Source: Bacillus alkalicellulosilyticus
Lineage (GTDB): Bacteria > Bacillota > Bacilli > Bacillales > Bacillaceae_F
Assembly: GCF_002019795.1 (NCBI RefSeq)
Contig: NZ_KV917381.1
Coordinates: 3,442,068-3,506,067 of the forward strand
DNA: 64,000 bases
Reading direction: 5' to 3'
Part shown: piece by piece, positions 1 to 8,085 of the stretch
Layout: each line of letters begins with the position of its first letter
How positions within the stretch are numbered: position 1 is the first letter of the stretch
The notes under the pieces: model-generated
What the model was told of the DNA's origin: nothing
Databases searched by the model: none
The model's input: the letters and a program-made list of their open reading frames with translations, nothing else
Position numbers and translations under genes: made by a program

Positions 1-1
1 G

Positions 2-751
2 GAGCTTTATGTACAAATCATGGAAGATGGAGAGCATCCAGAACTTGATTTTGATCCTCTTGATCCCACTAAGCTATGGTACAAAGAAGATTACCCATGG
101 CTACCTGTTGGAAAAATGGTCTTAAACAAAAACCCTGAAAACTACTTTACCGAAGTAGAACAAGTCGCTTTTGGTACAGGCGTATTAGTGGATGGATTAG
201 ACTTTTCTGATGATAAATTATTACAAGGACGAACGTTCTCTTACTCAGATACACAACGTTACCGTGTAGGCTCAAATTATTTACAATTGCCAATCAACAA
301 AGCGAAAAAGCATGTGGCGACAAACCAAGAAGGCGGACAAATGGATTTCCGAACAGACTTCGGAAAGCATCAAAATCCACATGTAAATTATGAGCCTTCT
401 CTCATTGGCGGTTTAAAAGAAGCAAAAAATCCTGGCAAAGAGCATGAGCCATTTGTTGAAGGAAAGCTAACACGCGAAAAAATCTCTCGTGAAAACAACT
501 TTGGACAAGCGGGAGAAACGTATAGAAGATTTAATGAGTGGGAGCGTAATGAGTTAATTCATAATTTAGTTGGAGCTCTTTCTGGCTGTCGACCTGAAAT
601 TCAAACTCGCATGATTGAGAATTTCAAACAATGTGATGCTGATTATGGTCGAAGAGTTGAAGAAGGCCTTAAAAACGCAGCTAGCGGTTCTAAAATGGAT
701 GAGGCTGTTCATCAAGCAGAAGAAATGGGACATGCATCAGATCCTTATTAA
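2..751 (+). CDS. katA: Catalase, C-terminal part (5' end outside window)
   Basis: The reading frame is open from base 2, so the gene begins before the window. The product is the C-terminal half of a mono-functional heme catalase, which disproportionates hydrogen peroxide in the cytoplasm. The heme-tyrosine signature RTFSYSDTQ is present at about codons 76-84 of the visible part, followed by [14 protein letters not shown], typical of small-subunit clade-3 catalases. The tail after the core is helical and ends in GHASDPY. The stop codon lies inside a perfect palindrome that should act as the terminator. Assignment to catalase is secure. The symbol katA rather than a paralogue such as katX is an inference. 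Confidence 0.93.
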   Translation, partial: ELYVQIMEDGEHPELDFDPLDPTKLWYKEDYPWLPVGKMVLNKNPENYFTEVEQVAFGTGVLVDGLDFSDDKLLQGRTFSYSDTQRYRVGSNYLQLPINKAKKHVATNQEGGQMDFRTDFGKHQNPHVNYEPSLIGGLKEAKNPGKEHEPFVEGKLTREKISRENNFGQAGETYRRFNEWERNELIHNLVGALSGCRPEIQTRMIENFKQCDADYGRRVEEGLKNAASGSKMDEAVHQAEEMGHASDPY

Positions 752-784
752 TTACTCAAAGACCGCTAGCGGTCTTTGAGTAAT
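751..784 (+). terminator. Perfect 16-bp palindrome at the catalase stop codon
   Basis: Positions 751-766 (ATTACTCAAAGACCGC) are perfectly complementary to 769-784 with a two-base centre, and the left arm starts on the last base of the stop codon. It probably ends catalase transcription, although no long T run follows. The core GACCGCTAGCGGTC recurs after the LCP gene near 22306, also directly before a copy of the interspersed repeat. Confidence 0.6.
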
Positions 785-785
785 T

Positions 786-874
786 GCGATGCGCGAAGCC
801 ACTGCCCTCTTTTGAAAAAGTGCTTTAATAAATGTACTTCTTATTAAAGTACGCGCAGTGAGTGAAGCCATCGC
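786..874 (+). repeat. Interspersed 89-bp stem-loop repeat, copy A
   Basis: This unit starts GCGATGCGCGAAGCCACTGC and ends GCAGTGAGTGAAGCCATCGC. The outer arms pair in blocks (GCGATG with CATCGC, CACTGC with GCAGTG), and an inner inverted repeat (GTGCTTTAATAA and TTATTAAAGTAC) forms a second stem. A closely matching copy lies at 22337-22424, an inverted copy at 15404-15492 and a diverged copy at 22449-22536. It has no convincing coding capacity; the small reading frame on the other strand has no ribosome site. Confidence 0.8.
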
Positions 875-1045
875 CCTTCCTGAACTCACTTCCAAGACAT
901 CTATGAGCGACAAAGTCACAGGGTACATTAGAGTTATTAACTTTGATGTGCCTCTAAGCAATGTCCGGGACCGTTGCATTTTTTAAATTGCTATGAGTAG
1001 GTTTCACTTATCTGGCAAGCAACGAATGAGCGTATAGAGTTTAGA

Positions 1046-1370
1046 CTTCCTTTTTCGGACGCGGCTAACGCTTTTTCTGCTTGCTCTGTCCGTTTTGATT
1101 CCCTTTTCGGACTCCACCAACGCTCTTTCTTCTTGCTCTGCCCGTATTGCTCCCCTTTTCGGACTCCGCCAACTCTTTTTCTGCTTGCTCTGTCCATATT
1201 GCTCCCCTTTTCGGACTCCGCCAACGCTCTTTCTTCTTGCTCTGTCCGTATTGCTCCCCTTTTCGGACTCGGCCAACGCTCTTTCTTTTTACTCTGTCCG
1301 TATTGCTTCCCTTTTCGGACTCGGCTAACGCTCTTTCTTCTTGCTCTGTCCGTTTCCATCCACTATGGAC
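1046..1370 (+). repeat. Tandem array, six units of exactly 52 bp
   Basis: The anchor CGGAC occurs at 1056, 1108, 1160, 1212, 1264 and 1316, a constant 52-bp step. Each unit runs CGGACTC, a GCCAACGCTCTTTC block, GCTCTGTCCG, then TATTGCTCCCCTTTT. The GTCCG of one unit can pair with the CGGAC of the next across about 15 bases, giving a ladder of short hairpins. The strand shown is pyrimidine-rich. Reading frames here exist on both strands and in several registers only because the period is not a multiple of three. I regard the array as non-coding. The rest of 875-1462 holds nothing else I can name. Confidence 0.9.
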
Positions 1371-1462
1371 CATCTCATCGTAAGCAATTGTAAAAAGACC
1401 GCTTTAATAGCTATTAATTGTGATGTTTGAAGCGTTTCACTAGATAACTAATAGCCTTATTG

Positions 1463-2653
1463 CTAGTTTCCTTGCTCATATTGTTTATATTTAACCATGG
1501 ATACAATCCCAAGAATAGGACCTATCGCTAGTAAGGAGAAGACCCATTCCCATCCAATCAATTGTTGGAAATAGGGAATTAGATTAATTGAAAGAATAGT
1601 AATCAGAAAGCCGATGCACATTTGAAATGTAAGCGCAGTGCCTACATACTCGACTTCTGCAAATTCTGAAACAGCCGCAGAAAACTGTGCAGAATCAGCA
1701 ATAACAGACACCCCCCATAGTAAAGAAACAAAAAGTGTAATCCAAATGTATTGCCCAAACGTAAATCCTATTACGATTGCACAAAGACCACTAACTGCCA
1801 TCGAAGCTGTGGTTAGGTAGGCTCTTCCCATCTTGTCTGAGATAAAACCTCCTAGTACACACCCGATTCCCCCAGCGACTCCTATTGAAAGAAAGGCAGA
1901 AAAAGAGATGAACGCAAAAGAAACATCAGGATTATTCATCGTAAAACTAGTTACTAAAAAAAGTGGTAGCCACGTCCACATCGCATATAACTCCCACATA
2001 TGTCCAAAATAACCGACATTCGCAAGCATCACTGGTTTATTTCTAACCACCTTATGTAGTAGCTTGAATGAAAAAGGCGTTTTCTTCGAAGTGTCTGGCG
2101 CATCTTTTAGTAGCCAGTTCACAATGATAGCTGCAAGAAGTGCCAATAAAGAACTTATCATAATAATTACTTGCCAATGGAACGAATGAAAGAAAGCTAA
2201 TATGATATGTGGGAAAGCTGACCCTACTGTTAAAGCTGCGATTAAAATACCAATCGCAAGTCCGCGTTTTTTCGGAAACCAATGCGATAAAAGCTGAACC
2301 GCTGTTGGATAAACCCCAGCTAACGTAATCCCTGTTAAAATACGCAATCCGATTCCAACGACAGCAAGATTAGTAACTATTAATAATAAATTAAAAACTG
2401 CACCAAACACCGCACAAACTGCAAAAACTTTACGTGGATTTAAGCGGTCTGCTATCCCAAACAGTGAGCTGACGAATGCACCGAGGACAAATCCAAGCGG
2501 TACCGCGGCTGATAACCAACCTTCTGTACTCGTGCTTAGGTTCCATAATTCTCGTAAATCCGAAGCAATAACAGATGCACTAAACCACAAACTTAATGAA
2601 AATAAAACAGAAAAACTTATGATTATTAAAGCTTTCCACGACCCTTGCACCAT
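1463..2653 (-). CDS. MFS transporter, 12 TM
   Basis: Major facilitator superfamily permease of about 396 residues with some 12 hydrophobic segments. It resembles the CynX/NarK-like group of small-anion and drug carriers, but no diagnostic substrate motif is visible. A loop-2/3-like motif (GIADRLNPRKV) and its C-half repeat (GFISDKMGRAYL) are present. I place the start at the ATG at 2653, preceded by an AGGTGA ribosome site, rather than the GTG three codons upstream. It is transcribed alone, away from the divergent sigma factor gene. The substrate is unknown. Confidence 0.8.
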   Translation of the reverse strand: MVQGSWKALIIISFSVLFSLSLWFSASVIASDLRELWNLSTSTEGWLSAAVPLGFVLGAFVSSLFGIADRLNPRKVFAVCAVFGAVFNLLLIVTNLAVVGIGLRILTGITLAGVYPTAVQLLSHWFPKKRGLAIGILIAALTVGSAFPHIILAFFHSFHWQVIIMISSLLALLAAIIVNWLLKDAPDTSKKTPFSFKLLHKVVRNKPVMLANVGYFGHMWELYAMWTWLPLFLVTSFTMNNPDVSFAFISFSAFLSIGVAGGIGCVLGGFISDKMGRAYLTTASMAVSGLCAIVIGFTFGQYIWITLFVSLLWGVSVIADSAQFSAAVSEFAEVEYVGTALTFQMCIGFLITILSINLIPYFQQLIGWEWVFSLLAIGPILGIVSMVKYKQYEQGN

Positions 2654-2750
2654 ACGAATCACCTATGCTCAAATGAATTATTAATTGTTTGCTATTTTCT
2701 CTAGTTTGTTTCGTCTAATATATATATAGAAAATTCAGGGGAGGCATCCA

Positions 2751-3281
2751 ATGATAAGGACACAGATAGAATATATTTGCAATACATACTATGACGATGT
2801 TCATAACTTCTTAATTTATTATACAGGAACAACCGAAGTGGAGGATATTGTACAAGAGGTATTCTTAAAGATCATAAAAAATATCGACCAATTTGAGGCA
2901 CGTTCAAATCCGAAAACTTGGATAATTTCGATTGCTAGACATACTGCCATTGACCACTTAAGGAAAAACAAACGTAACAATCTACCAGAGACTTTATTAG
3001 CATTTATAATATCAAAGGAAAAAACACCCGAACAACGGTTTATTGATGATGAAAGATTGTTCGAACTTTATCAATATACAAATCTATTAAAGCAAAGTTA
3101 CCGTGATGTTCTCATTCTTAGAGGAATTAGAGAACTTTCTGTCCAAGAAACAGCTGAAGTGTTAGGTTGGTCAGAAACTAAAGTGAAATACACTTTACAC
3201 CGAGCGGTTTCAAAAATAAAAAGAATATATCAAATGAAAGAAAATAAAGGAGGGTTAGATTTTGAAAAAGAATATAAATAA
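2751..3281 (+). CDS. ECF-type RNA polymerase sigma factor
   Basis: A 176-residue sigma-70 family factor of the extracytoplasmic-function group. Region 2 spans about residues 10-80 (DIVQEVFLKIIKNIDQFEARSNPKTWIISIARH, shown here only as a landmark around residues 32-64). Region 4 lies at about 112-165, with the helix-turn-helix QETAEVLGWSETKVKYTLHR. It resembles SigX-like factors of Bacillus. A strong AGGGGAGG ribosome site lies seven bases before the ATG. The next gene starts inside its last codons, so the two are translationally coupled. That is the usual arrangement for a sigma factor and its membrane regulator. Confidence 0.9.
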   Translation: MIRTQIEYICNTYYDDVHNFLIYYTGTTEVEDIVQEVFLKIIKNIDQFEARSNPKTWIISIARHTAIDHLRKNKRNNLPETLLAFIISKEKTPEQRFIDDERLFELYQYTNLLKQSYRDVLILRGIRELSVQETAEVLGWSETKVKYTLHRAVSKIKRIYQMKENKGGLDFEKEYK

Positions 3282-4164
3282 AAAAGAATTGTTAAACCAA
3301 TATAGAGAAATGCCAACATTTTCAGGAGATGTTAACCACAAACAAATACTCATTAAAACATTAGAAAATTACGGTAATTCAATGATTACACATAATAAAG
3401 TGAAGAAAAAACTTAGATTTTTATTAAATAGCGCATTATTAGCAATTGTCCTTATCGTATTATCAATTTCAATCATCTACAATGACCCTAATCTTGATAC
3501 AAACTCCGCTAATCTCCCAAATGATATATATGATGGCAAACAGGAGTTTTCTATTTTAGACATTACAATGAGTGATGATGAAACAATTATCGACTGTATA
3601 TTGAAAGGGATTCCTCACCAGTGGGTGGGTTTTCAAATGATGACTGAAAAAGGGATGCTCGTTGATTCGATAGGATGGAGTAGCGATGGATTGAACCGAC
3701 AAGAATTTGAATACTCAGCCATTTTTAGTACTGTTCCAGACGATGGATCATCCTATCTTTCCATAATTCCATATTACGAAGAAAACATTTTAATTAGTGA
3801 GTACTTTTTCGATAGTAAAGTAGTTGACGATAACTTTCCAATTGTATTAAATCAAGGAAATGTAGGAAGTGTGATTGTCCATAATATCACTTTTGATGAA
3901 GAGAAAACTAATCTATATTATGAAGTAACTGGGAAAGACCCACAAAAACAATCCACCGCCCTTTGGTTAATTCCGGATGATGGTGGGGAACTAAAAGCAA
4001 CACCTAAACAGTTAGTCGATATCAATAGAATAGATACGTATAACTATATTATGGAATACCCCCCACTTGATAAAGATAAGGGTTATCTTGTCGGTACCAT
4101 CGCTCTTCCAGATTTGTATTTACTGGAAAATTTAGAACAAAGAATTCATTTAAAGAAAGATTAA
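3262..4164 (+). CDS. Membrane protein, probable anti-sigma factor
   Basis: A 300-residue protein starting at TTG 3262 with AAAGGAGGG eight bases upstream, overlapping the sigma gene by 20 bases. It has a cytoplasmic N-terminal part of about 50 residues, one membrane helix (about 50-70, LLNSALLAIVLIVLSISIIY), and a large extracellular domain. I see no zinc-binding anti-sigma motif (HxxxCxxC). Position, overlap and topology suggest a regulator of the upstream ECF sigma factor. The outer domain probably senses envelope conditions, but its family is not recognisable to me. Confidence 0.65.
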   Translation: MKKNINKKELLNQYREMPTFSGDVNHKQILIKTLENYGNSMITHNKVKKKLRFLLNSALLAIVLIVLSISIIYNDPNLDTNSANLPNDIYDGKQEFSILDITMSDDETIIDCILKGIPHQWVGFQMMTEKGMLVDSIGWSSDGLNRQEFEYSAIFSTVPDDGSSYLSIIPYYEENILISEYFFDSKVVDDNFPIVLNQGNVGSVIVHNITFDEEKTNLYYEVTGKDPQKQSTALWLIPDDGGELKATPKQLVDINRIDTYNYIMEYPPLDKDKGYLVGTIALPDLYLLENLEQRIHLKKD

Positions 4165-4175
4165 ATAGATATTAT

Positions 4176-4209
4176 GAAAGAGACCAATCACTTAAATTTG
4201 GTCTCTTTC
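4176..4209. terminator. Terminator hairpin between convergent genes
   Basis: GAAAGAGACCAA at 4176-4187 pairs perfectly with TTGGTCTCTTTC at 4198-4209 around a 10-base loop. It lies just after the sigma/anti-sigma operon and downstream of the convergent cytochrome gene. The 3' T run is weak. Confidence 0.6.
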
Positions 4210-4252
4210 ACTACACTGTTTTCTCTGGTTACCGCATATTAAAAATCAATTA

Positions 4253-6244
4253 TTAGTTTTTTTGTTCATCCACTCCGAGCTTTGGATCACTCTCTGTCAA
4301 AGACAATAAATACTGGATGAGCGCATCTTGCTCTTCTTTTGTGAATCCACTATCCTCATCTACCCAAAATTCATGTCCACTTCCTTCAACATGAGCATCA
4401 CGTAAATCTTTAGATGAGCGATTGGCTTCGACGACTTTTCTCCTTAACTCTTTATCAACTAATGCACGTAAGCTTTGATAAGGGTCTGGCTTTATATTTT
4501 TCCCAAGTGTTCCGGGTAGCCCTAGATTTTTTTTCGGGTCGAGACCCACAGCTACTCCTCCATCATGGAGGTACGGTGCCGTCCATGCTAATCCGATTAA
4601 CCCTTTCACTTTATATCCGCCTTTCCCCTTTTCATCTTGTGCGAATATTAACTTCTTTTGTTCATCACTTAAGTGTTCAGTCGGTACTTCTATAATGGTA
4701 GCATCCTCTGGTATAGGAACTGGTGTGTCAGGTGTATACGAATAGGATTTACCCATTAGCTCTGTTACTTTTTCAAAGGATTGAGCTCTTGATGGTTCTG
4801 TTTTAATTCTTTCCTGTGGGATAACTTGGTGATTAGTAAAAGCTGCTCCTGCATGACAGGAGACGCAACCTGCTTGTTGAAAGACCTTTCTACCTCGATT
4901 TTTTCCTTCCTCTGTAATGCGTTCGGTATATTTTGGAGGGACTAATGTATTTTGATAAGCTGACATTGCATTGATTTGCTCTCCAACACGGTAACCAGGA
5001 GCACTCACCATGTTCCCACTTGGCGTAAAAATTGAAACATCGGGAAAGGTAGGAGCTTTAATCGTATCATTGACTCCAGGCACTTTAGGTACTTCTGAAA
5101 TACTCGCTAAATACTCTGTAGGCAGCATACTGGAATTCGGGTCATAGCGATATTTTTCATGGGCTGCATTTTGCAAAATGGTACCGATATATATTTCTTT
5201 ATCTAATCCAAATAAATCTTCACTTTGTTCTTGCTGAGCCAGAACATCCGTATTCTGGGCATGAACATTATTGTTAAATGTACTAAGACCATTAAATGGT
5301 CCGACAGATGCAAATCCGTTCCAGCCATATGGGTGGTCCCCTAACGTGAAGGAATCAGGAATTTGAGTTGGATTTAAAACCAAATCCATCGTAGTATCAA
5401 AATTTCCCTTTGGCCATTTCACAAGCATCTCATCTACAACTTCTTCTAAGCGCTTTGAGTCAGGTAAAGACACAAGTTTTTCCGCTACCTCTGGATGTGA
5501 CTTAACGATGTACTTTTGTAATTGTTCGGTATCAACATCTGTCAACATAAAATAAGCACTTGAGTTTGTAGCTAATGCTAGCATGAGTCCGCCATTTAAG
5601 TTTTTATTCGGGGCTCCTTCAACCACTTTGCCTGTATTCATATCTACAGTCGCATGACAAGCCGCACAACTAACTCCCGCTCTTAGCCTCCCATCGGCAT
5701 AGGATAACGGCATTCCGATTGGCGTAAGAGCCCCCTTTGCAACGTCTAGTCCTGTATCAATTTTTTCACCTTTTTTATACGTTTTGTCACCGATCGTGAC
5801 ATCGTATGCAAGCTCAACTTGAAGGTTGTCGGTATATCCCCCTTTTAACCCAATAATAGCCTTTCCGATATTCGCTATTGTAAGTGGACCATCGATTAAA
5901 CCAAAGATATCTGTAAAAAAAACTTGATTGCCAAATGTCTCTTTGTAAAACAACTCTCTTCCAAGGTCTACAAATTCTTCCGTTACCTTAACTGCGCCAC
6001 TTTTTGGAGAAAGGATTTCGGTGTCACCAAGTGGAACAAATGACCGATTTGCATCTTGAGCCGAAATCGTCACACCCCATAAGTCATAGCTTGTTCCTTG
6101 AAAATTCACTGATTCATTCAATACATTATCCACTAGAGGAATATAGGCATATTCAGGTTCAACGGCATTAACTATGACTATTCCAACGATAAAGATAACG
6201 ATAATTCCGATTAGTAATAGATAACGAGTCTTCACGGTTTTCAC
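4253..6244 (-). CDS. Membrane-anchored di-heme cytochrome c
   Basis: A 663-residue protein with an N-terminal membrane anchor (about residues 8-27) and two c-type heme sites, CAACH at about residue 195 and CVSCH at about 460. The second half resembles the di-heme cytochrome c peroxidase/MauG-type fold (GRKVFQQAGCVSCHAG, and LKVKGLIGLAWTAPYLHDG-like text near 555). It should sit outside the membrane and move electrons or reduce peroxide. The protein is long for a peroxidase, with extra sequence between the hemes. Its neighbours give no pathway clue, so peroxidase activity is an inference and cytochrome identity is firm. Confidence 0.8.
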   Translation of the reverse strand: MKTVKTRYLLLIGIIVIFIVGIVIVNAVEPEYAYIPLVDNVLNESVNFQGTSYDLWGVTISAQDANRSFVPLGDTEILSPKSGAVKVTEEFVDLGRELFYKETFGNQVFFTDIFGLIDGPLTIANIGKAIIGLKGGYTDNLQVELAYDVTIGDKTYKKGEKIDTGLDVAKGALTPIGMPLSYADGRLRAGVSCAACHATVDMNTGKVVEGAPNKNLNGGLMLALATNSSAYFMLTDVDTEQLQKYIVKSHPEVAEKLVSLPDSKRLEEVVDEMLVKWPKGNFDTTMDLVLNPTQIPDSFTLGDHPYGWNGFASVGPFNGLSTFNNNVHAQNTDVLAQQEQSEDLFGLDKEIYIGTILQNAAHEKYRYDPNSSMLPTEYLASISEVPKVPGVNDTIKAPTFPDVSIFTPSGNMVSAPGYRVGEQINAMSAYQNTLVPPKYTERITEEGKNRGRKVFQQAGCVSCHAGAAFTNHQVIPQERIKTEPSRAQSFEKVTELMGKSYSYTPDTPVPIPEDATIIEVPTEHLSDEQKKLIFAQDEKGKGGYKVKGLIGLAWTAPYLHDGGVAVGLDPKKNLGLPGTLGKNIKPDPYQSLRALVDKELRRKVVEANRSSKDLRDAHVEGSGHEFWVDEDSGFTKEEQDALIQYLLSLTESDPKLGVDEQKN

Positions 6245-6281
6245 TCCATTTGTTTTCGTTACTATTAGGGTTTCCTACCAT

Positions 6282-6318
6282 AAAAAAAACATGACCGGAT
6301 AAATTTCCCGTCATGTTT
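6282..6318 (-). terminator. Terminator after the lipid kinase gene
   Basis: AAACATGAC at 6287-6295 pairs with GTCATGTTT at 6310-6318. On the minus strand the hairpin is followed by a run of about eight T, a normal intrinsic terminator for the leftward kinase gene. Confidence 0.8.
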
Positions 6319-6322
6319 GTCC

Positions 6323-7213
6323 TTACACAATATCAAGTCCATCTTTTCTAATTGATACTTCAATTGGTGTTTCACCAATAATTTCGCCGTCCCCATGAAT
6401 AACAATTGGGATATCTGAGGATACACTAACCGTTGACCCTTTCATAAGTGAAAACGCCGAATGCGTAATGTGATTTCCCTTAAAAACTTTTGGAAACACC
6501 TTTAATAATTGTAATTTTGTAACGTTATGAACGATACATACGTCTAATAATCCATCATCACTTTGGGCTTCAGGACAAATAAACATCCCGCCCCCATAAT
6601 ATGGATTATTCGCAACAGCAATTAGCCAAACACCATCAAATATGTGGCTAGTTCCGTCTATCGTTATCGTTACTTTCGTTGGTCGATATTGAAGCAATAC
6701 CTTTAACACAATAAAAAAGTACGTGAATTTTCCTAATTTCAGCGCATTCAGCCATTTTTTTATAACAGAGCGATTCGCAACTTCTGCCACTTTTCCATCA
6801 AACCCGATACCAACTACGGTTGTACACCATTTCTCCCCAACGAACAATAAGTCCATTTTTTTCTTTTCCCCGGTTAAGATTCGTTCAAGCGCTAATAGAT
6901 GGTCCTTTGGTACTTTCATGGCTCGCGCATAGTCGTTTCCAGATCCAGCAGGTATGATGCCGAATGGAATTTTAACCTGAGATAGTCCATTGACCACTTC
7001 ATGAACCGTTCCATCTCCACCTATCGCTACAACCGCTTTAGTACGAAGTGGAGATAACGTTAAAACCGCTTCAGTACTATGTCCTGGATATTGTGTGAAT
7101 ATTACTTTATACGGATGATTACGTTCAATTAAAATAGGCTCAATCTGATTCCAGATAGCCGATGCTCTTCCATTACCTGAAATGGGGTTGACGATAAAAA
7201 CATACATATCCAA
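6323..7213 (-). CDS. Diacylglycerol/lipid kinase, DagK-catalytic family
   Basis: A 296-residue YegS/BmrU-type lipid kinase that would phosphorylate diacylglycerol or a related lipid at the membrane face. The nucleotide-binding motif GGDGTVHEVVNGL (about 63-75) and the GSGNDYARAM motif (about 90-99) are intact. The C-terminal half has the expected beta-rich domain with NPYYGGGMFICPEA. The start is TTG 7213, with GGAG five bases upstream; the ATG two codons later is an alternative. It is a single gene with its own terminator. Confidence 0.88.
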   Translation of the reverse strand: MDMYVFIVNPISGNGRASAIWNQIEPILIERNHPYKVIFTQYPGHSTEAVLTLSPLRTKAVVAIGGDGTVHEVVNGLSQVKIPFGIIPAGSGNDYARAMKVPKDHLLALERILTGEKKKMDLLFVGEKWCTTVVGIGFDGKVAEVANRSVIKKWLNALKLGKFTYFFIVLKVLLQYRPTKVTITIDGTSHIFDGVWLIAVANNPYYGGGMFICPEAQSDDGLLDVCIVHNVTKLQLLKVFPKVFKGNHITHSAFSLMKGSTVSVSSDIPIVIHGDGEIIGETPIEVSIRKDGLDIV

Positions 7214-7359
7214 TCACGCTCCAACATTCGCTTTCTCCATTGTTTCCCTTGTATGCTTCCTTATACAAAATCGACAACAATCCATGAATTCTGCAATCGT
7301 TTACATCTATTTTACCTTTATGTGCCAAAAAAATGAAGTTATTTTTTGTAAATCCGATA

Positions 7360-7388
7360 TTGACAGAAAATTGTCCTTTACCTATAAT
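7360..7388 (+). promoter_or_regulatory. Consensus sigma-A promoter
   Basis: TTGACA at 7360-7365 and TATAAT at 7383-7388 are separated by exactly 17 bases, a full consensus housekeeping promoter. Transcription should start near 7395 and run towards the MpsC-family gene through a leader of about 175-200 nt. Confidence 0.8.
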
Positions 7389-7394
7389 CAGTAG

Positions 7395-7560
7395 TAATAG
7401 TAACCGAAACATTTAGAAAAAACTTTATCATCCTTCTTCCTTGTAAGCATCTATTTCATGACAATCATGTTATAGGTGAATACGAGTGTAGGTTAGTTAA
7501 AGTGAGTATCAAAATGTCGGTATATTTCATCTGTTCGCAGGGATGAAGTATACTTTTTTT
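7395..7560 (+). ncRNA. Leader or small RNA ending in an intrinsic terminator
   Basis: Between the consensus promoter and the MpsC-family gene, GTATATTTCATC (7520-7531) pairs with GATGAAGTATAC (7542-7553) with one wobble, followed by seven T. Transcripts from the promoter would therefore stop at about 7560 unless read-through is allowed. This is either an attenuated leader or a free small RNA of about 165 nt. I do not recognise a known riboswitch in it. Confidence 0.55.
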
Positions 7561-7571
7561 ATGTAACATGA

Positions 7572-7967
7572 ATGTGTGTTTTGGGGGTGTTCTTCATAGA
7601 CCGGCAAAAAAAAGGAACGTTAGAAGCTGAAATAAGTAAAGCCTTAACTCAATGGGAAAAAGAGTATTTAGGGCGAGGCTCTGTGCAGGTCAAAACCGAT
7701 ATCCTCCGCAATATGGTTATCGTTAGTTTAAAAGGAATACTTACCCCGGCTGAACAAGCTTTAACACGAACAACGACAGGCATGCTTTCAATAAAGAAAA
7801 CACGCTCTGATTTAATTGAAACAGGTAGTGACCATTTAAAAGATATCATCGCTACTTTAACAGGTGTGAGACCTATATGTTTTCACACTGACATAAGTAC
7901 ACGTAGTGGAGAGCGTATTATCATTTTTATGTTAGATACAAATTTAGAAAACCAATTAGAAGTTTAA
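7572..7967 (+). CDS. MpsC/DUF2294-family protein
   Basis: A small soluble protein of the DUF2294 (MpsC) family, recognised from LGRGSVQVKTDILRNMVIV, LKGILTPAEQAL and the C-terminal HTDISTRSGERIIIF block. Members accompany the MpsAB/DabAB inorganic-carbon uptake complexes in Staphylococcus and in the Bacillus ybc region. Here it precedes an SbtA-type bicarbonate permease. The ATG at 7572 has no ribosome site. The only good site, GGGGGTG at 7583-7589, is spaced for the in-frame ATA at 7596, which would give an N-terminus of family-typical length. TTG 7581 and GTG 7587 overlap the site. The molecular role of the family is unproven. Confidence 0.82.
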   Translation: MCVLGVFFIDRQKKGTLEAEISKALTQWEKEYLGRGSVQVKTDILRNMVIVSLKGILTPAEQALTRTTTGMLSIKKTRSDLIETGSDHLKDIIATLTGVRPICFHTDISTRSGERIIIFMLDTNLENQLEV

Positions 7968-8012
7968 TAGATTGGGAGTTTTATTCAACAATGGAACCCA
8001 TTGAGGAATGAG

Positions 8013-8064
8013 AAGACCAGCTTATAAGATGAGAAATCATCTTATTAAGCTGGTCTTTTTTTTG
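8013..8064 (+). terminator. Strong intergenic terminator with a GAAA loop
   Basis: A 20-bp hairpin with one bulged T: 8013-8032 pairs with 8037-8057 around the tetraloop GAAA (8033-8036), followed at once by a T run. It separates the MpsC-family gene from the permease gene only about 20 bases upstream of the latter's start. The permease must be transcribed through it or from a promoter I cannot see. Confidence 0.85.
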
Positions 8065-8085
8065 AAAAAAGGAGGAGAAATAGTC

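Noticed and set aside
752-979. A 75-codon minus-strand frame after catalase
   Set aside because: It covers the palindrome and the interspersed repeat, and a similar frame arises at copy B (22135-22353). No ribosome site.
991-1393. Several open frames of 77-122 codons on both strands
   Set aside because: They are by-products of the 52-bp tandem array, repeat the same words in shifted frames, and lack ribosome sites.
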